DNA of 64,000 nucleotides, taken from contig JBITNC010000001.1 of NCBI GenBank assembly GCA_050084985.1, positions 123,504,001 through 123,568,000 of the forward strand, written 5' to 3'. This stretch comes from Nageia nagi. Its lineage: Eukaryota > Pinophyta. Made by a program: the position numbers and the translations under genes. The stretch's first letter is position 1. Each line of letters starts with the position of its first letter. The notes under the pieces are model-generated. The model saw nothing but the letters and a program-made list of their open reading frames with translations. It was not told the origin of the DNA and did no database searches. Below, piece by piece: positions 46,532-58,880 of the stretch.

Positions 46532-49306
46532 TTAGGTACAATAGATACCGTATTTACTTGGCATGAAGGAAGAGAGTCTTGATGATTTTTTAAATTTTGA
46601 TCTGAAATAGAAGTATGGTCTTCAACTTCCAAGCTATTATCTTTGATTGAATTTTGAGTCCTATTTCTCAATGTTAAACAATTTTTTGTACTATGACCTC
46701 TTTGATGGTGATAATTACAATACTCATTTTTGTTATATTTTTCTTTTCTCGTAATTTTTATTTCACCATATTCAATATTGACCTTCTCAATTATAACTGC
46801 CTGAGCAATAACTTCTTCGAGAGTATTATATTGTTGGATTTGTAATATACTAGCTATAGGCCTTAAACAATTTTGACTGAATAATTTAACTAACTCCTCC
46901 TGAGGTAAGGTATAGGGCATGTGATAAAGTATATCCCTCCATCATGAAACAAAGTCAATAATTGATTCATTCTGATATTGTTTTAGTTCTACGAGATCCA
47001 TAATAGGAGATTCCTCTTTGATATAAATCCTAAAATGTTGTAAGAACAAGTTTGCCAATTGAGGAAATGAATAAATACTATGTCGTGGCAAATTATTATA
47101 CCATTCCAGGGCTTGGGTTGCAAGTGTCATGGGGAACAAACGTAGCATCAAGTCCTCATCATTATAAATTAGGTAATTTTAAAACTTAAACCACCTTAAA
47201 TGTTCCTTAGGATCCTGATTTCCTACAAAAGGAATTATCTTAAGCATTTCAAAGTTGTGAGGTAATTTCTTCTTAGGGACACTTGGATGGATGGGTTCAT
47301 TGCAAATATTATCATATGTCAACTTCTTGAACCTTGATATGTTCATTTCTTTATTCATGATAAATTTTCTAATTCTTTATCTGTCCAACTACCCTGAGGA
47401 TATTTTCGGTATCTTCTATGATTGGTGTTTCTTTCTGACTTTAGGTCTAAATTATAAGATTCATCATTAGAAGAAGATCTTGACAACAATGATGAAGATA
47501 ATAATGATGGAAGATTAGAAGGTAAAGGATGCCCTTGCATTGGATTTCTAAGAGTTGTAGATGGTTGTACTTTATTTTGTTGAGACTTCTCATGAAGTAA
47601 CCAACTATCTCGAACTTCTTGTTTTACCTTATCAAAAATTTATCATTGTTTGTCAAGCTCTTGCTTTTCTTTTTCTTTGAGTTCTATATTCTTTTCCTTA
47701 AGTTTGGCTTCCTCTTTTAACTTACTTTGAACATCTTCATATCTTTTACTAAAGTTTATAGTTTCTTCATAATCTCTCTCTATGTGTTTTCTCTTTGCCT
47801 CCAACTCCGTAAAAGAGGGTATCTCTCCTACCCTGAATTGTTTAGCTAAAGCTTTTCTACATTTTTTCTTACAATGAGGGTTTCTCACAGAAGTAAGGAT
47901 CATAGAAGAATTTGTTTGAGATCTTACATTGAGGATTTGTTTGTGAGGTTCTTATGGAATACAAGGTCATTCTATCAAAATCTTCCATACAAGACCTAGC
48001 CTTATGAAGTGTTTTTTGATAGGTGGGGTTAGTTATCCTAGCTTGTGAAGAGGAGCTTTGAGGTTGATAATCTAAGATCTCAAGAGGCAATTCTCTTTGT
48101 TGATTAGAGTAAGAATCTTGATATCTCCATACTTGGTAATTAAGAGGTGATGATAATTGCACCCAAGCTTGACTCTTTTGGTTTACATAAGCTTTTACAT
48201 CATGCTTTTGCCTCATCTCTTCTTGTCTCATTTCTTTGACGAACTCCTTGAAGGTTGTATCATGTTGATCATGAGAAGAACATGCTTGTTGTTGTTTATG
48301 GGATTCCCTTTGCAAAATATTCTTAGCTTTTTCATCATAGAAAATATTCCTAAGTAATTTATTTGTTGTATGGCTATCTTCTTTATCACATTCCCAATTT
48401 TTCATCAAGCTAGTTTGATATTTTGAAGGTATTTTTAGTGGGTTTGAACAACATTCATCCTCATAAAACTTTGTATCATTATCATGATGTGTTGTTTCCC
48501 CACATGGATGTTCATTCCTAAGCTCATGTGTATTAGCTTCGAAAATTTTATCTTTATATTTTTCATTCTTTGTGATTGAAATTCTTGAGATTCAATAATA
48601 CAATCTATGGATTTTTTAATTCTTATGTGAGGCTCTCTAATTTCTACTTGTGATGAGAATGAACAAGTTTCATCCTTGAACTCAAGAATATCATGAGATT
48701 CATGGGAATCAATAGAAGGTCTTGTAGCCTCAAGAAGGGGAGGAGAGTGAAATTGCAATTTTGAAGAATTCTCTAAAAGATCCTCAAGATTCATGTCAAA
48801 CTCCTCTTCTTTAATATCATATTCCTCCCAAGGTGGGGGTGAAGACATCAAGGTGTCTAACTCTAGGAGGTCATATGATTTAGCATAGGATGTTGCATCA
48901 AGGCCTTTGGCATTAATACTCAATTCATCACTTAGCAAATTGGATTCATTAGGTTTGATAGTCTCAAAAGGGGGTGCACAACAAGATTTTAATTTGATGA
49001 GATGTGTCGATGAGTTTTCAATCTTTATGATGTGGATCTAATAAGGCTTTCTGAGGATTGAAGAAGAGGTATGGTACATTGTTCTATCTTTGCTAAGTAT
49101 GCTAAAAGCTTTTCAATGTCAATACAAAAATCATTCTTCACGATCTCAGAAGTAGAATAAGTATCTAAGGTTGACTTGGCAATATGTGAACATAGTCTTC
49201 GTATTTTTGGTTTTACTTTGATAGAAAAAGGAACATAATTTAAAAGTACAACCAAGACAAACCTCATAATGATAAAATTTAAAGGTCTTTTACTTTTTCT
49301 TAACAA
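46519..49306 (-). pseudogene. long gag polyprotein, element D (several frameshifts)
   Basis: From right to left: an N-terminal extension of about 470 codons. It comprises 49,306-49,025; 48,938-48,435, which is acidic (PPPWEEYDIKEEEFDMNLED); and 48,408-47,869, which has QQQ, a KEMRQEEMRQKHD helix and Ser/Gln-rich parts. A Lys/Glu coiled coil follows (KRYEDVQSKLKEEAKLKEKN; 47,903-47,643), then a Ser-rich segment (47,540-47,355). The gag core is MLRLFPMTLATQALEWYNNL and HSIYSFPQLANLFLQHFRIY (47,151-46,942). The zinc knuckle is EYCNYHHQRGHSTKNC (C-x2-H-x4-H-x4-C, about 46,665-46,715). Pieces are separated by single stops or frameshifts, so the gene is recently broken. Confidence 0.8.
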
Positions 49307-49309
49307 TTT

Positions 49310-51300
49310 AAGATTTGTATGGATCTAGAGTGACTGACACATGCCTATGTTTCTATTTGTCACAAATGGGGTTCAAAGTAAAAAACTTAAATAAAATCAA
49401 CTTTTAATCATCTTTTAAACCTATTCCTTTGTATGACCTATCATATCATTCCATAAATGAAACATGTCAATTAAGTATTTGAACATTTTTCTTTTTGTGC
49501 TTTTATAAACAAACATCGTAAAAGAAATTTTATTTTTATCTTTTATATTATGTTTTTGAGAAAACAATTTAATGCACAAACATCCTATATGCAAAATTAC
49601 TTTTAACGATGTGATTATCTTTTTTAACTTTTTCACATATTTTTAATGTCTGAGTTAAATGAACGATATGAGTTGTTCACTTTTAGTCTTTTAATTTTCC
49701 TAGTTTGTTTTGACTAGTCAAGTGTTAAACAAGGTAGGTTGGGTAATTCTAAGTAATATTCACAAGTTTCTATGGCTTTTGGCTTGGTTCTAGATGAGTC
49801 TCCTTTTTTGTCTCCTACCTAAAGGAGAGTCACCTTGGTCATTACCTCCAAGCGTAACTGGCTCTATGGCTTCAAGTGTGTTATGTCGGTGGGTACAAAG
49901 AAGTAAGAATTAATGATTGGTAGTGAAATCCAACTCGTTAATGTTTAATTATTCCTTTAAGGCCTTATGAAATGCATTTAAACAAGTAAAATACATTTAT
50001 GCTTACTACCCTCCCAAACATTCATGTCCATTCACTTATCTTATCTTAATGTGATACAATCAAAAGTTTATTTTAAATGAACTTTGACCTTAATAAATCC
50101 CATTGTTCTTTTTAATTACAATGTGATTCATTATCCAACCTCTTAATGATGTTCATTAACCCCTTCCAGCTGTGGAAGTTTTATATGTGATAAATTTTCT
50201 CTTTTTACTAGTCACATATCTCTTTGACCTCCAATGGAGTGGTAAGAGCAGACTTAGTAAAAAGCCATTAAGTGTGGATAAATTAATTAAGTTAGGTTCA
50301 ATTATTCCTCCAAGAGTCACCTCCCTTCGACCTCCAATGGAGTGGTAAGGGCAGACCACTTTAAGAGTGTTAATGTGAAGTAAATTTCCAAATAAAATGT
50401 GAATAAATTTTACCTCTTTCACTTAACTTATTTCTGATCACTTAGGATCGCTTGAAGTGCAAAAGTGAGAGCATACTTTGTTAAGTGAAAGTATTTAATG
50501 TATTTGAACCCCTCCAGTTAATTAACCTTTTAATATGATTTGTACTACCCAAAAACTCAATTTATTTCCTTAAGTTCATTCCAAATTAAGTGTGATTCAT
50601 TTACCTCTTCCAATTGTGGAAGTATTATGTGTAGTAAATTACTTCCTTTTACTAGTAAGAGGTCATTATGTGTAGAAATTACCCAATTAATGATAGTGTG
50701 AGTGTGAAAGAAAAGAAAAGTTAATTACCCCTTCTTATCAAGTCTATTCTGGTCACCTTAGATCACATGAAGCGCAAAGAGAGAGCATAAGTAGACAAGA
50801 TAAAAAGTATTAATGTGTACATACCCTTCACCCAAAACATGAAAATAAATACATACCATTATACATAAAACAAATTAATAAAAATTATGCATTTAATCTT
50901 GTCTACCCATTCTTATATGTATTCTAGGCAAAGGAATCACACTCAAAAATATTTTTCCATAACATAATTTTATTTTATTTTTTCAGAAATAACAAAAAGA
51001 GACAAAAATGACCTGGTAAGAGTCACCGATGTTTAGACAAAGAACGCTAGTGTTTAGTGATAATCGTCGGCATTCGATTCCATTCATTAGCATTTAGTTT
51101 GGATTAATTGCAAAATGTTGGCATTCCTACTGAGTCGCCAGCATTCGATTTTGGTTGCTAGCATTTCTGCAACAAATTCCTGAAAAAGCATAGAACCCAA
51201 AATTTGAAGTTAGTACACAGAAAAATCCAAAAAACCAGAGAATAGAAAGGTAGAATCATAAACAAAAAATCTCCCTCTCAATAACGAAGGGGCCCTCCTT
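49310..51300 (-). promoter_or_regulatory. 2-kb non-coding 5' leader of element D
   Basis: No credible frame. Contains two diverged copies of a several-hundred-base unit (50,155-50,480 and about 50,605-50,800; shared blocks 'ttccagctgtggaagt/ttccaattgtggaagt', 'cttttactagt', 'agcgcaaagagagagcata'), plus an internal duplication 'gacctccaatggagtggtaag' at 50,226 and 50,331. A cluster of seven degenerate units of about 21 bases with a GCCGGC-like core lies at 51,020-51,175. Confidence 0.6.
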
Positions 51301-51312
51301 CTAGCACCAAAA
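51288..51312 (-). promoter_or_regulatory. primer-binding site of element D
   Basis: On the minus strand the LTR end is followed by TTT and TGGTGCTAGAAGGAGGGCC. A TGG start at this distance is canonical. The complementary tRNA was not identified. Confidence 0.65.
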
Positions 51313-52159
51313 TGTTGCAATGAAAATTGAGCTAGAATATAGAATAAAATAAAATAAAATAATTCTTCAGTCTTCATTGAACCTCAAATTATATAACATA
51401 GATAGACATGTTGTAATTGCAAAATGATATTCAATCTCAGTTCAAACTACAATTTGCCCTTAGAAGGGACTTTTACAAATGCTATATGCCAAAATAAAGA
51501 GTATTAAATCTTCATTGTTTTTGAGTTGCTTGCTTCTTCCCTTGATATGAGCAACCTGTAAATCCTACACACATGCAAAAGACAATAATATCAAAGCATC
51601 TATGTATGACAAGTATTAAAATGAAACTAGCATAAAACAATAAAATGTATAAGCCCACAAGATTTTGGTAGCATTACCCTACTTCAAAATTGGGTTCAAT
51701 TCTTCTCTTTTTGCTTTGTATTGGCTAGTATTTATAGATTTTGGATGAGATGTTTCAAGGCTGGTAAGAGGAAGTGAACAGCCACCGTAGGTCATAACTG
51801 ACCCCCTCTATCCACCTCATCTTGGAAGAACGAAGCATTCCAACTTCCTTTTTCTATTTTTCCTTCTATTTAGCTATTACAGAGTCACCAACGTTTGGAT
51901 ATCAAACGTCGGCAACTGGATCAAAACGCCAGCATTTCAAGGCGAACGCCGGCGACTGGTTAACAATTTTATAACAATATTAAAATGACCACCAAATAGT
52001 CAATGTTTATCGAAAAGGGGTCATGTGACCACTCATTTTGCATGTACTCAATGAGAGCTATCCAATAATAGAGTTTTCAAGCTTATTTTAGGCTTGTATA
52101 AAGAGTTATGATTAATTCAATGTTTACTAGTTAAAAAGGGTCATTTTTAGGTGTCTACA
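51313..52159 (-). repeat. 5' LTR of element D, 847 bp
   Basis: Starts TGTTGCAATG and ends GTGTCTACA. Minus-strand TATA box TATAAATA at 51,729-51,736. The GC-rich motif block (51,889-51,960: 'acgtcggcaactgg', 'acgccagcatttc', 'gaacgccggcgactgg') lies upstream of the TATA box, in U3. It keeps more GCCGGC cores than the 3' LTR. Confidence 0.92.
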
Positions 52160-52164
52160 GTATA

Positions 52165-55100
52165 GTCTAGTAAGTTTTAAGCAAGATTATAAAATAAAAC
52201 AACCCATGTCCTATCAATCATATAATTAATTGATATTGGATAAAAAATTAGGGTTTTTAAGTTTCATGCCTATACAAAGAATTAGAAGCTACCTTACTCT
52301 AAATTTATGATAAATAAACCATCTTTTATATTTAAAACTAATAAGAATTAAATTTCTTATCATATGTAAGAAGTTTCAAACAAAACTTGTTTAAGAATTC
52401 ACTAAGAATATTTAGAAGCACTACAATTGTCCCATATGCATGATGTAATGCATAAAGTACTACTTTATAAAAATTTCATATGGTGAAAATAATAATAAGC
52501 CTTGAGTTCACACTAAAGTCAAGTACTTCTAACAAGGAAGTGCAATGTAGAATGGTCCTCACTCAAGGAATATTATTTTTGCATGCCATTTAGTGACTAA
52601 GTGTTTGTACATTCTATATCATTATCCTCATCACTGAGACATTCCATAATTTTCATTCAAATTTATGATAAGATTGAGATCTGCATTAATTATATAGTTT
52701 AAATCATCTTCATAGATTTTTCTTCAAGCCTCATTTTTTTACCAAGTTTCATCCAAACCTAAAAGGAATCTTTTGACATAGAAGCATTTTTTTATTTTTT
52801 TATTCAAGGCCTTGAGACATTTGTACCAATGATGGGTTTAAGTTGAAATTTAATTCCAACCAATTCATCAACTTTCCCCTTTAATACTAATGGTACATAT
52901 CTCTTTTATGTATTAACTTCTTATAGATCATATCATATCAACACTAGACTATCCTAATAGATCTATTTACAAGTTTCTAAGGATCCATGGTGCTATCCCA
53001 TATTTATTATACATCTACTCTTATTTGTAGCCTATACATGACTTTTTTTTCTTCATAATAGATATATTTTCTCCTAGTTGAGTTGAATTCCATATATGGG
53101 TTACATCCTTAGCTTATTATTTCTTTAGGGACATTAGAATTGTCCTCATAATCATAACTAGGAAGTACATTTAGTTCCTCTAAAATTGTGCCTCTTACTA
53201 TATGTGAGATTCTCCCATATTATATTTTATACTTTTTATTTTGTACTAAATTATCCTTTTTTACCCAATTATAAATGGTTAAGGATTGATAGTGTTTTTC
53301 TAAAGTTCTTCAATTACAAATTATTTTGTTGTAATTAGCCATTGATTAATTATATTCATATCATGGAACTCTTTCCCTTTTATTAAACTCTTTTTCATCA
53401 TGGGTTGAGACATTCTTAACCTATAATTAATTTAAAGACATTAATCCATATCTACACTCATAGCTATGGTTTAGATAATTAGTCTTATAAAATTCAAAGT
53501 GTATTAGCATGTGATTGCATAATAATTTATTAACCCATGTTGAAAAATAAGTTTTAAATCAAGTTCTAAGTATCATTTAAATTACCTTAATGAAAATACC
53601 ATTACATCGGATAGTTTCCAATAGGTTTACAATATGAATCATGAATATCCATATGATTAATAATTATACATGAATGTATTAATACATGATAAGCTATGAG
53701 ATATTTAGATACATAAGTATTTCCTATAGGAAATTTACATCATTTTATTACAAAGATTTTGAAAACCTTCGCTAAGCCTTTGTATTTTAAGGTAACTCCT
53801 TGCCACCTTCATCTCCCAAAATCTTCCAAGAATCTAAGGTTCATTGATCTTATGTAATAGGAGAGGTTTATGAATAATGAGGACTAGGAAAACCCATTTT
53901 TCCTTCACCATAATGCATCCTAATTTAAATGTGACAAAATTTCATTTTGATAATTCCAAATCCCTTAAATACCTCAAGAGGTTTTATGTCCCATTTGAAA
54001 CTACCTCCCTTCCTTGATCATGGGAAAACAAATCTCATAATGTCATTTGATAATTACTATAATGAAAAAAATTCCTTTACTTTCTTATTCTATACACATT
54101 CATAGCAATTTGCATTTCATCTTGTCAAATTGAGTTAAAAATATCATAGTCAACTTACCATAAAATTTTTAAACCTTCATTACCTTAATAAACTTATCAC
54201 AATTCATTTATTGTTATTAAAACAAAAATAGGGAATTACTACTAATACTTAAATTTCATAAAGAATGGACATAAGTATTTTATTCCAATACCACTATACT
54301 TATTAGTGACATCTACAATAACTCCCAATTTGCAACTAATTAACTTTCATAATCTGTAAATGCTTATACGCGATAGGTGAGTGATGTAGGCCAAACCTCA
54401 TATCAAAGAAAACTAGGAGATCAAGCAAATGTGAGTTTAATATTAGGTCCTTCAACTACTCTTTGGCTCCTCGTAGATATGGATACTACTCTTCCCATCC
54501 TAAATCATACTTCTTGAGTTTCATATTTGATATATACTGATGTATGCATTAATCTACAGGTGGGCGATGTTATTGGGAGACTCTAAATAGACTTGAGAGG
54601 TAATGTGTGGGTTTCAATGTAAACTATCAGATGTATGGAAATGGTGTGATATTTGTTTTCTATTTTTACATCATTTTTAGAATGATATATAGTAATAGAG
54701 AGAGAGAGATACAATGCATAAAAGTGTTTAATCCAAATATATTTAGAGAATAAGGTGAAAGCATAACTTGAAGGTCAAAATTAGAATGAGAAAATTTTTG
54801 TTTTTTAAGTTTAACATCCTATACTTTCAACCCAAATGATACCTTTGGATCACCTAGACTACATTTGCCTTCCTCAAAGAATTACTCTAGTTTCATTTCA
54901 TTCTTAGAAAGTGACTATGAATGGCAGGAACTCATTTTCCAACAAGGTAAGGATGTAATGATAGTTAGAGATGGAGTGTAATGTTGTAATACCTACCAGA
55001 TAGACATCAGATCAATTCACACATTATTCTAGCACATTATAAAGGCACATTTGAAAAGTCATGCTAGAGATAGTATACTCGTGACACTCTCCATCACTCC

Positions 55101-56172
55101 TTCTTTAATACTTATGTTAATTCAAATGATTAAACCATTCTCATGGGATCTTTGGATGAATACTCATATAAACTTTAATAATCTTTTCAAGACTATAAAG
55201 TAGTTTAAGTGTTTAATCTTTTCTCTAGGTTCCTAGAAATGGGTATGTATAAAAGGTACTATGTATTCAATGCAATATAAGAAAAAAACACTTTAACTTT
55301 TCAAAGTTCAAGCTTACATAAGACCATTTATAATAAGGCATTTTAACTATTATTTCAACCTTGAATGCTCATAAATTGGAACAAATATCATACTATAACT
55401 AACCATCTTAGCTTTAGTAGCTATAATGAGAAAAATAATGCACTTGGGTACTTTGAGAATAGAAATCTTTCTCCATAGACTCTATGCCAACTATATTTAA
55501 AAGAAGAGAATGATAAGGTGCTTTTTTCCTAAGGTTTCACCCTTTATTTATAGCTAAGGTCGCTATAATATTTCAAAATGTATTCAATGATCCATATCAA
55601 TAATTTTTATTTGGATAGTGTAGGCATTTTTTATGTGGTAGGTATCAATTAATTTTATTGGTAAGTGTGGTGAAAATCCTTAGGTGAAAATTTAAATTCA
55701 AATGAATAGAATATTCCTTGCCTCATTCAAAGAGAGTTAATAAATTTTGAAAATGCACATAAAATTTTAACATTTATTTTACCTATGGTACCCTCCAACC
55801 TGTAAGGTAAATTCATTAGTGCACACACACACTACAATATCAAAATCAAATATTATGTAAAATAATTATGGTATGCATCTATATGATCTACGATGGTCAT
55901 TTGAGTTTGTTAACAAATCAATGCCAATTATTTCCTCACTATTACAATTTGTTCCCATTAACCAACTCACCCTATTCCTTAGGTATTTAACTGACTCCCC
56001 ATCTCAATTCAACTTGTAATCTTGTCATAAAATCTCAAATTAGCATTTAAATTGATACAAATAATGCACACATGCATTCAAATTTATCATTTCAAAGCAT
56101 AAATAGTTTTAATGGCATTCAAATCCTTGATGATGTTCAAATCTTAATAAATGCAATTGGTGGGTCATTACA
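52165..56172 (-). repeat. 3' LTR of element C, right piece
   Basis: Continues the LTR after element D. It matches 61,660-63,118 up to about 53,790, with an extra block of about 140 bases near 52,790-52,930 that is missing from the right copy. 53,791-56,172 has no partner because the other LTR is truncated. The right end GGTCATTACA, followed by a purine-rich tract, gives a minus-strand LTR start TGTAATGACCC. Contains a short AG microsatellite (54,697-54,709). Total LTR length about 4.7 kb. Confidence 0.7.
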
Positions 56173-56191
56173 TACTACCCCTAAAAGGAAC
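56173..56191 (-). promoter_or_regulatory. polypurine tract of element C
   Basis: Minus-strand GTTCCTTTTAGGGGTAGTA directly before the LTR start TGTAATGACCC. AGGGG-A-type tracts before TGTAA are usual in gypsy elements. Confidence 0.6.
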
Positions 56192-56214
56192 ACAATCCCC
56201 TATGTTCTTACAAA

Positions 56215-56345
56215 CCATAAAGTTTGATTAAAAGTTTTAATGCTGTAGATTCTTTCCCAAGTGGAATATGATTAGAGTACTTGTCCCACTAGACAAAACA
56301 TTCATTAATCTCTCAACTTCTTATTTTCTAGTTCTAAAGCTAGGA
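56215..56345 (-). pseudogene. probable chromodomain at the integrase C-terminus, element C
   Basis: In mixed frames the minus strand reads ALELENKKLRD, then CLVGQVL or INECFVxWDKYSNHIPLGKE, and a YSTWER-like end. This recalls the chromovirus chromodomain pattern (basic strand, VLW-type core, ATWE end), which steers integration to heterochromatin. The match is weak because of two frameshifts, but it lies at the right distance after the integrase. Confidence 0.4.
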
Positions 56346-56429
56346 TCATAATAGGGAGAACTTATAGACATAAGTCTAACATCTACAAATTAGAAAAATC
56401 CAACACATGAAATGGGTCAACAACATACT

Positions 56430-57560
56430 TTCTAATAATACATGAAATACATCATACATTTTTGACAAACTTAGTGGCAAAGCAAGTTTGTAGGCAACTA
56501 AACTCTACTTCAACTATTTCAAAAGGACAACAAACCAAGGATCCAATTTAGTACACTTTATGGCACTTTTCATTGGTTGGACTAGTAAAAATAACTTGTC
56601 ACCCATAACAAATTCTCAAGGAGTTATCTTAACATTAGCATAATGCTTTTTTTTTATCTACATATTTCTTGAGCTTTCATCAAATGGAATTAAGTTGCTC
56701 CTCCATTTGTTTTAACATTTTTGGTTGGATAATCATCTGATCCTCCCAATTCTCCCAAGATAAAGGATTCCTTGATGTCCTTTTATAAAGAGCCTTGAAG
56801 AGGGCCATTCCCAAGGATGAATGGTATCCATTATTATAGAAAACTTTGACCAAGTAGAGGTAGTCCTCCATTTACTCTACTATTCCATGCAGTACATTCT
56901 GAGCATATCCTCAGGAACACTATTCACTTGTTTAGTCTACCCATATTTTTCTAGGTGATGCTTTGAACTCATGTTCAATTTGGTTCCTAATGCTATATGC
57001 AATGATTTCCAAAAGATGGAGGTGAACTTTGAATCCCTATTTGAGATGATCACCTCAGGAAATCCATGCAATATAAAAATCTCATGGGAAAATTTATCAT
57101 CCACTATAGGGTCATTGTTAGTGATGTTTCCAAGTATAAAATGTGCTACCTTGGTCAACCTATCAGCCACTACAAAAATTGAATAGTTATGGAACCTAGG
57201 TTTTGGCAAACCAATAATAAAATCCATCAAAATTACCTACAATTTTTGTGTAGGGACATCATGTGGATACAAATATCCATCTGGATGTTGATGATTTCTT
57301 TCATTTTTTAATATTCAATACATATTGCCACAAATTATGTTATATCCCTTTTCATTCCATTCCAATAAAAGTCTTCTCTCAACTTTGTACCTACTATATG
57401 TGCTACATATGGGGGATGATGGGCATCTTACATGATCAAACTTATTAAATTTTCCTTTTTTGGGATGACCAATCTTTCCTTAAAATAAAGAATTCCATCC
57501 CTTTCAATAAAATATTGGGATCATGGGGTACCCTTTCTAATCAATTCCTAAGTAGATTTA
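56430..57560 (-). pseudogene. integrase, element C
   Basis: The zinc-binding region is AHHPPYVAHIVGTK with FYWNGMKRDI (about 57,330-57,435); the last Cys pair is partly lost. Core: MMDFIIGLPKPRFHNYSIFV and DRLTKVAHFI (57,230-57,130), with the first Asp; EVIISNRDSKFTSIFW (about 57,020-57,070), with the second Asp. The E-block is degraded to KYGxTKQVNSVPEDMLRMYC (about 56,880-56,945). C-terminal part: FVMGDKLFLLVQPMKSAI (about 56,560-56,620) and AYKLALPLSLSKMYDVFHV (about 56,450-56,510). The last is typical of chromoviruses. Confidence 0.85.
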
Positions 57561-57679
57561 CAATATAGGTCTTCTTGTTGTAAAACCTTCACTTGGTCAA
57601 GAAATTCAGACTAGCTTCTTGTCATGGCATTGACATTTCATCTATGGCTTAGAGCATTAGCTAACTTATTCTCTTTTCA

Positions 57680-58090
57680 TTTAATGTATTCAATGCAAAA
57701 TCATATTCAGCTAGGAATTCTATCAATCACCTTTGTATGGCATCTAGATCTAGTAGAGTGAATAAATATTTCAAAATTTTATGATTTTTTTCAAGTTTCA
57801 AGGGCTTTCCTAGTAGATAGTGTCTTCACATCTTGAGTGCATGAACTACAACTGCCAACTCAAGATCATAAGTTGCTTAATTTAGCTTATGAGTTCTCAA
57901 TTTTCTAGATTCAAATGCTACTAGGTTTCCATTCAAATATAACACAACACCCAAACCTTCTAGTGAAACATCTATACATACTACAAAATTACTGTGTGGG
58001 TTAGGGATAGTGAGAACCAATGCTATGGTAAGCTTTTCTTTCAAGGTTGAAAAAGCTTTTTCATATTTTTCTATCCATTTGACCACTTTA
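57680..58090 (-). pseudogene. RNase H, element C
   Basis: Removes the RNA strand after reverse transcription. Visible: EKYEKAFSTLKEKLTIALVL (58,025-58,080), FVVCIDVSLEGLGVVLYLNG with the first catalytic Asp (about 57,935-57,990), AFESRKLRTHKLN, then YDLELAVVVHALK with the Glu (about 57,840-57,880), and HYLLGKPLKLE. Three stops interrupt. Confidence 0.8.
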
Positions 58091-58880
58091 TTTATTTTTT
58101 AAAGACTAGTAATGGGATTGGTTATTTTTGAAAAATCTTTGACAAATCTTCAATAATATCTCACTAATCCCATAAAACTCTTTACCTTATTCACATTTGT
58201 TGGCATAGGCCAAGTCATTATTGCTTCCACTTTCTTTAGATCAATTAAGATTCCTTTTACTAGGATTGTATGGCCTAGATAATGAATTTGGGAAACATAG
58301 AAGTCACATTTTGATAATTTTCTATATAATTGATTTCTTCTCAACACCTTCAAAGATAATCTTAGATGATGATTATGTTTCTCCTCATTTCTTGAATATA
58401 TGAGGATATCATCCAAAAATACTAGCACAAACTTATCTAGGTATTCTTGATAGACATTATTCTTCAAGGTCATGAATGTTGCAAGAGAATTTTTTAACCC
58501 AAAAGGTAATACCATAAACTCATAGTGTCTATACCTAGTTTTGAAAGCTATTTTATGAGTATCAGATCCCTTAATTCTAAATTAGTGGTATACTGATCTC
58601 AAATCTATCTTTGAGAAGATAGTAGAATCCTTGAGTTATTCAAACAAATCATCAATTCTAGGTAAAGGATACCTATTCTTGATGGTGACCTTTTTTAGCA
58701 TCCTATAATTTATACATAACCCCATATTATAGTCTTTCTTTTTCATAAATATTATAGGAGCATCCCATGGTGATACATTAGGTTTTTTCAACCCATTTTT
58801 TAGTAAATCTTGTAATTGTACCTTAAACTATTTCATCTCAATAGTGTTTATTCTATATGGGGTTCTAGAAATAGGTTCTA
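58091..58880 (-). pseudogene. reverse transcriptase, element C
   Basis: Blocks in order: [20 protein letters not shown] (about 58,755-58,815), [19 protein letters not shown] (about 58,690-58,745), [14 protein letters not shown] (about 58,640-58,685), FSKIDLRS, KIAFKTRYRHYEFMVLPFGL (about 58,500-58,560), and KFVLVFLDDILIYSRNEEKH (about 58,375-58,430) with the FLDD catalytic box intact. Then KCDFYVSQIHYLGH (about 58,275-58,315) and the thumb/connection KVKSFMGLVRYYRRFVKDF. A 121-codon open piece (58,515-58,150) survives. A few stops only. Confidence 0.9.

Larger units (their letters stand above)
40361..52159 (-). mobile_element. LTR retrotransposon D, 11.8 kb, gag-protease only, minus strand
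   Basis: Two 847-bp LTRs, identical in length, flank a 10.1-kb internal region. The duplication GTATA and the intact homologous site in the other LTR of C prove the insertion. The minus strand has the primer site by the right LTR and the polypurine tract by the left LTR. Coding is confined to gag and protease (about 45,434-49,306). RT and integrase are absent, replaced by 4.2 kb of repeat-rich non-coding DNA, and the 5' leader is 2 kb. It is thus a large non-autonomous derivative needing enzymes from another element. Confidence 0.93.

Noticed and set aside
53797-56172. Separate internal 3' untranslated region of element C rather than LTR
   Set aside because: Preferred as LTR because of the TGTAATGACC start next to a purine tract at 56,172; not proven, since the partner LTR is truncated.
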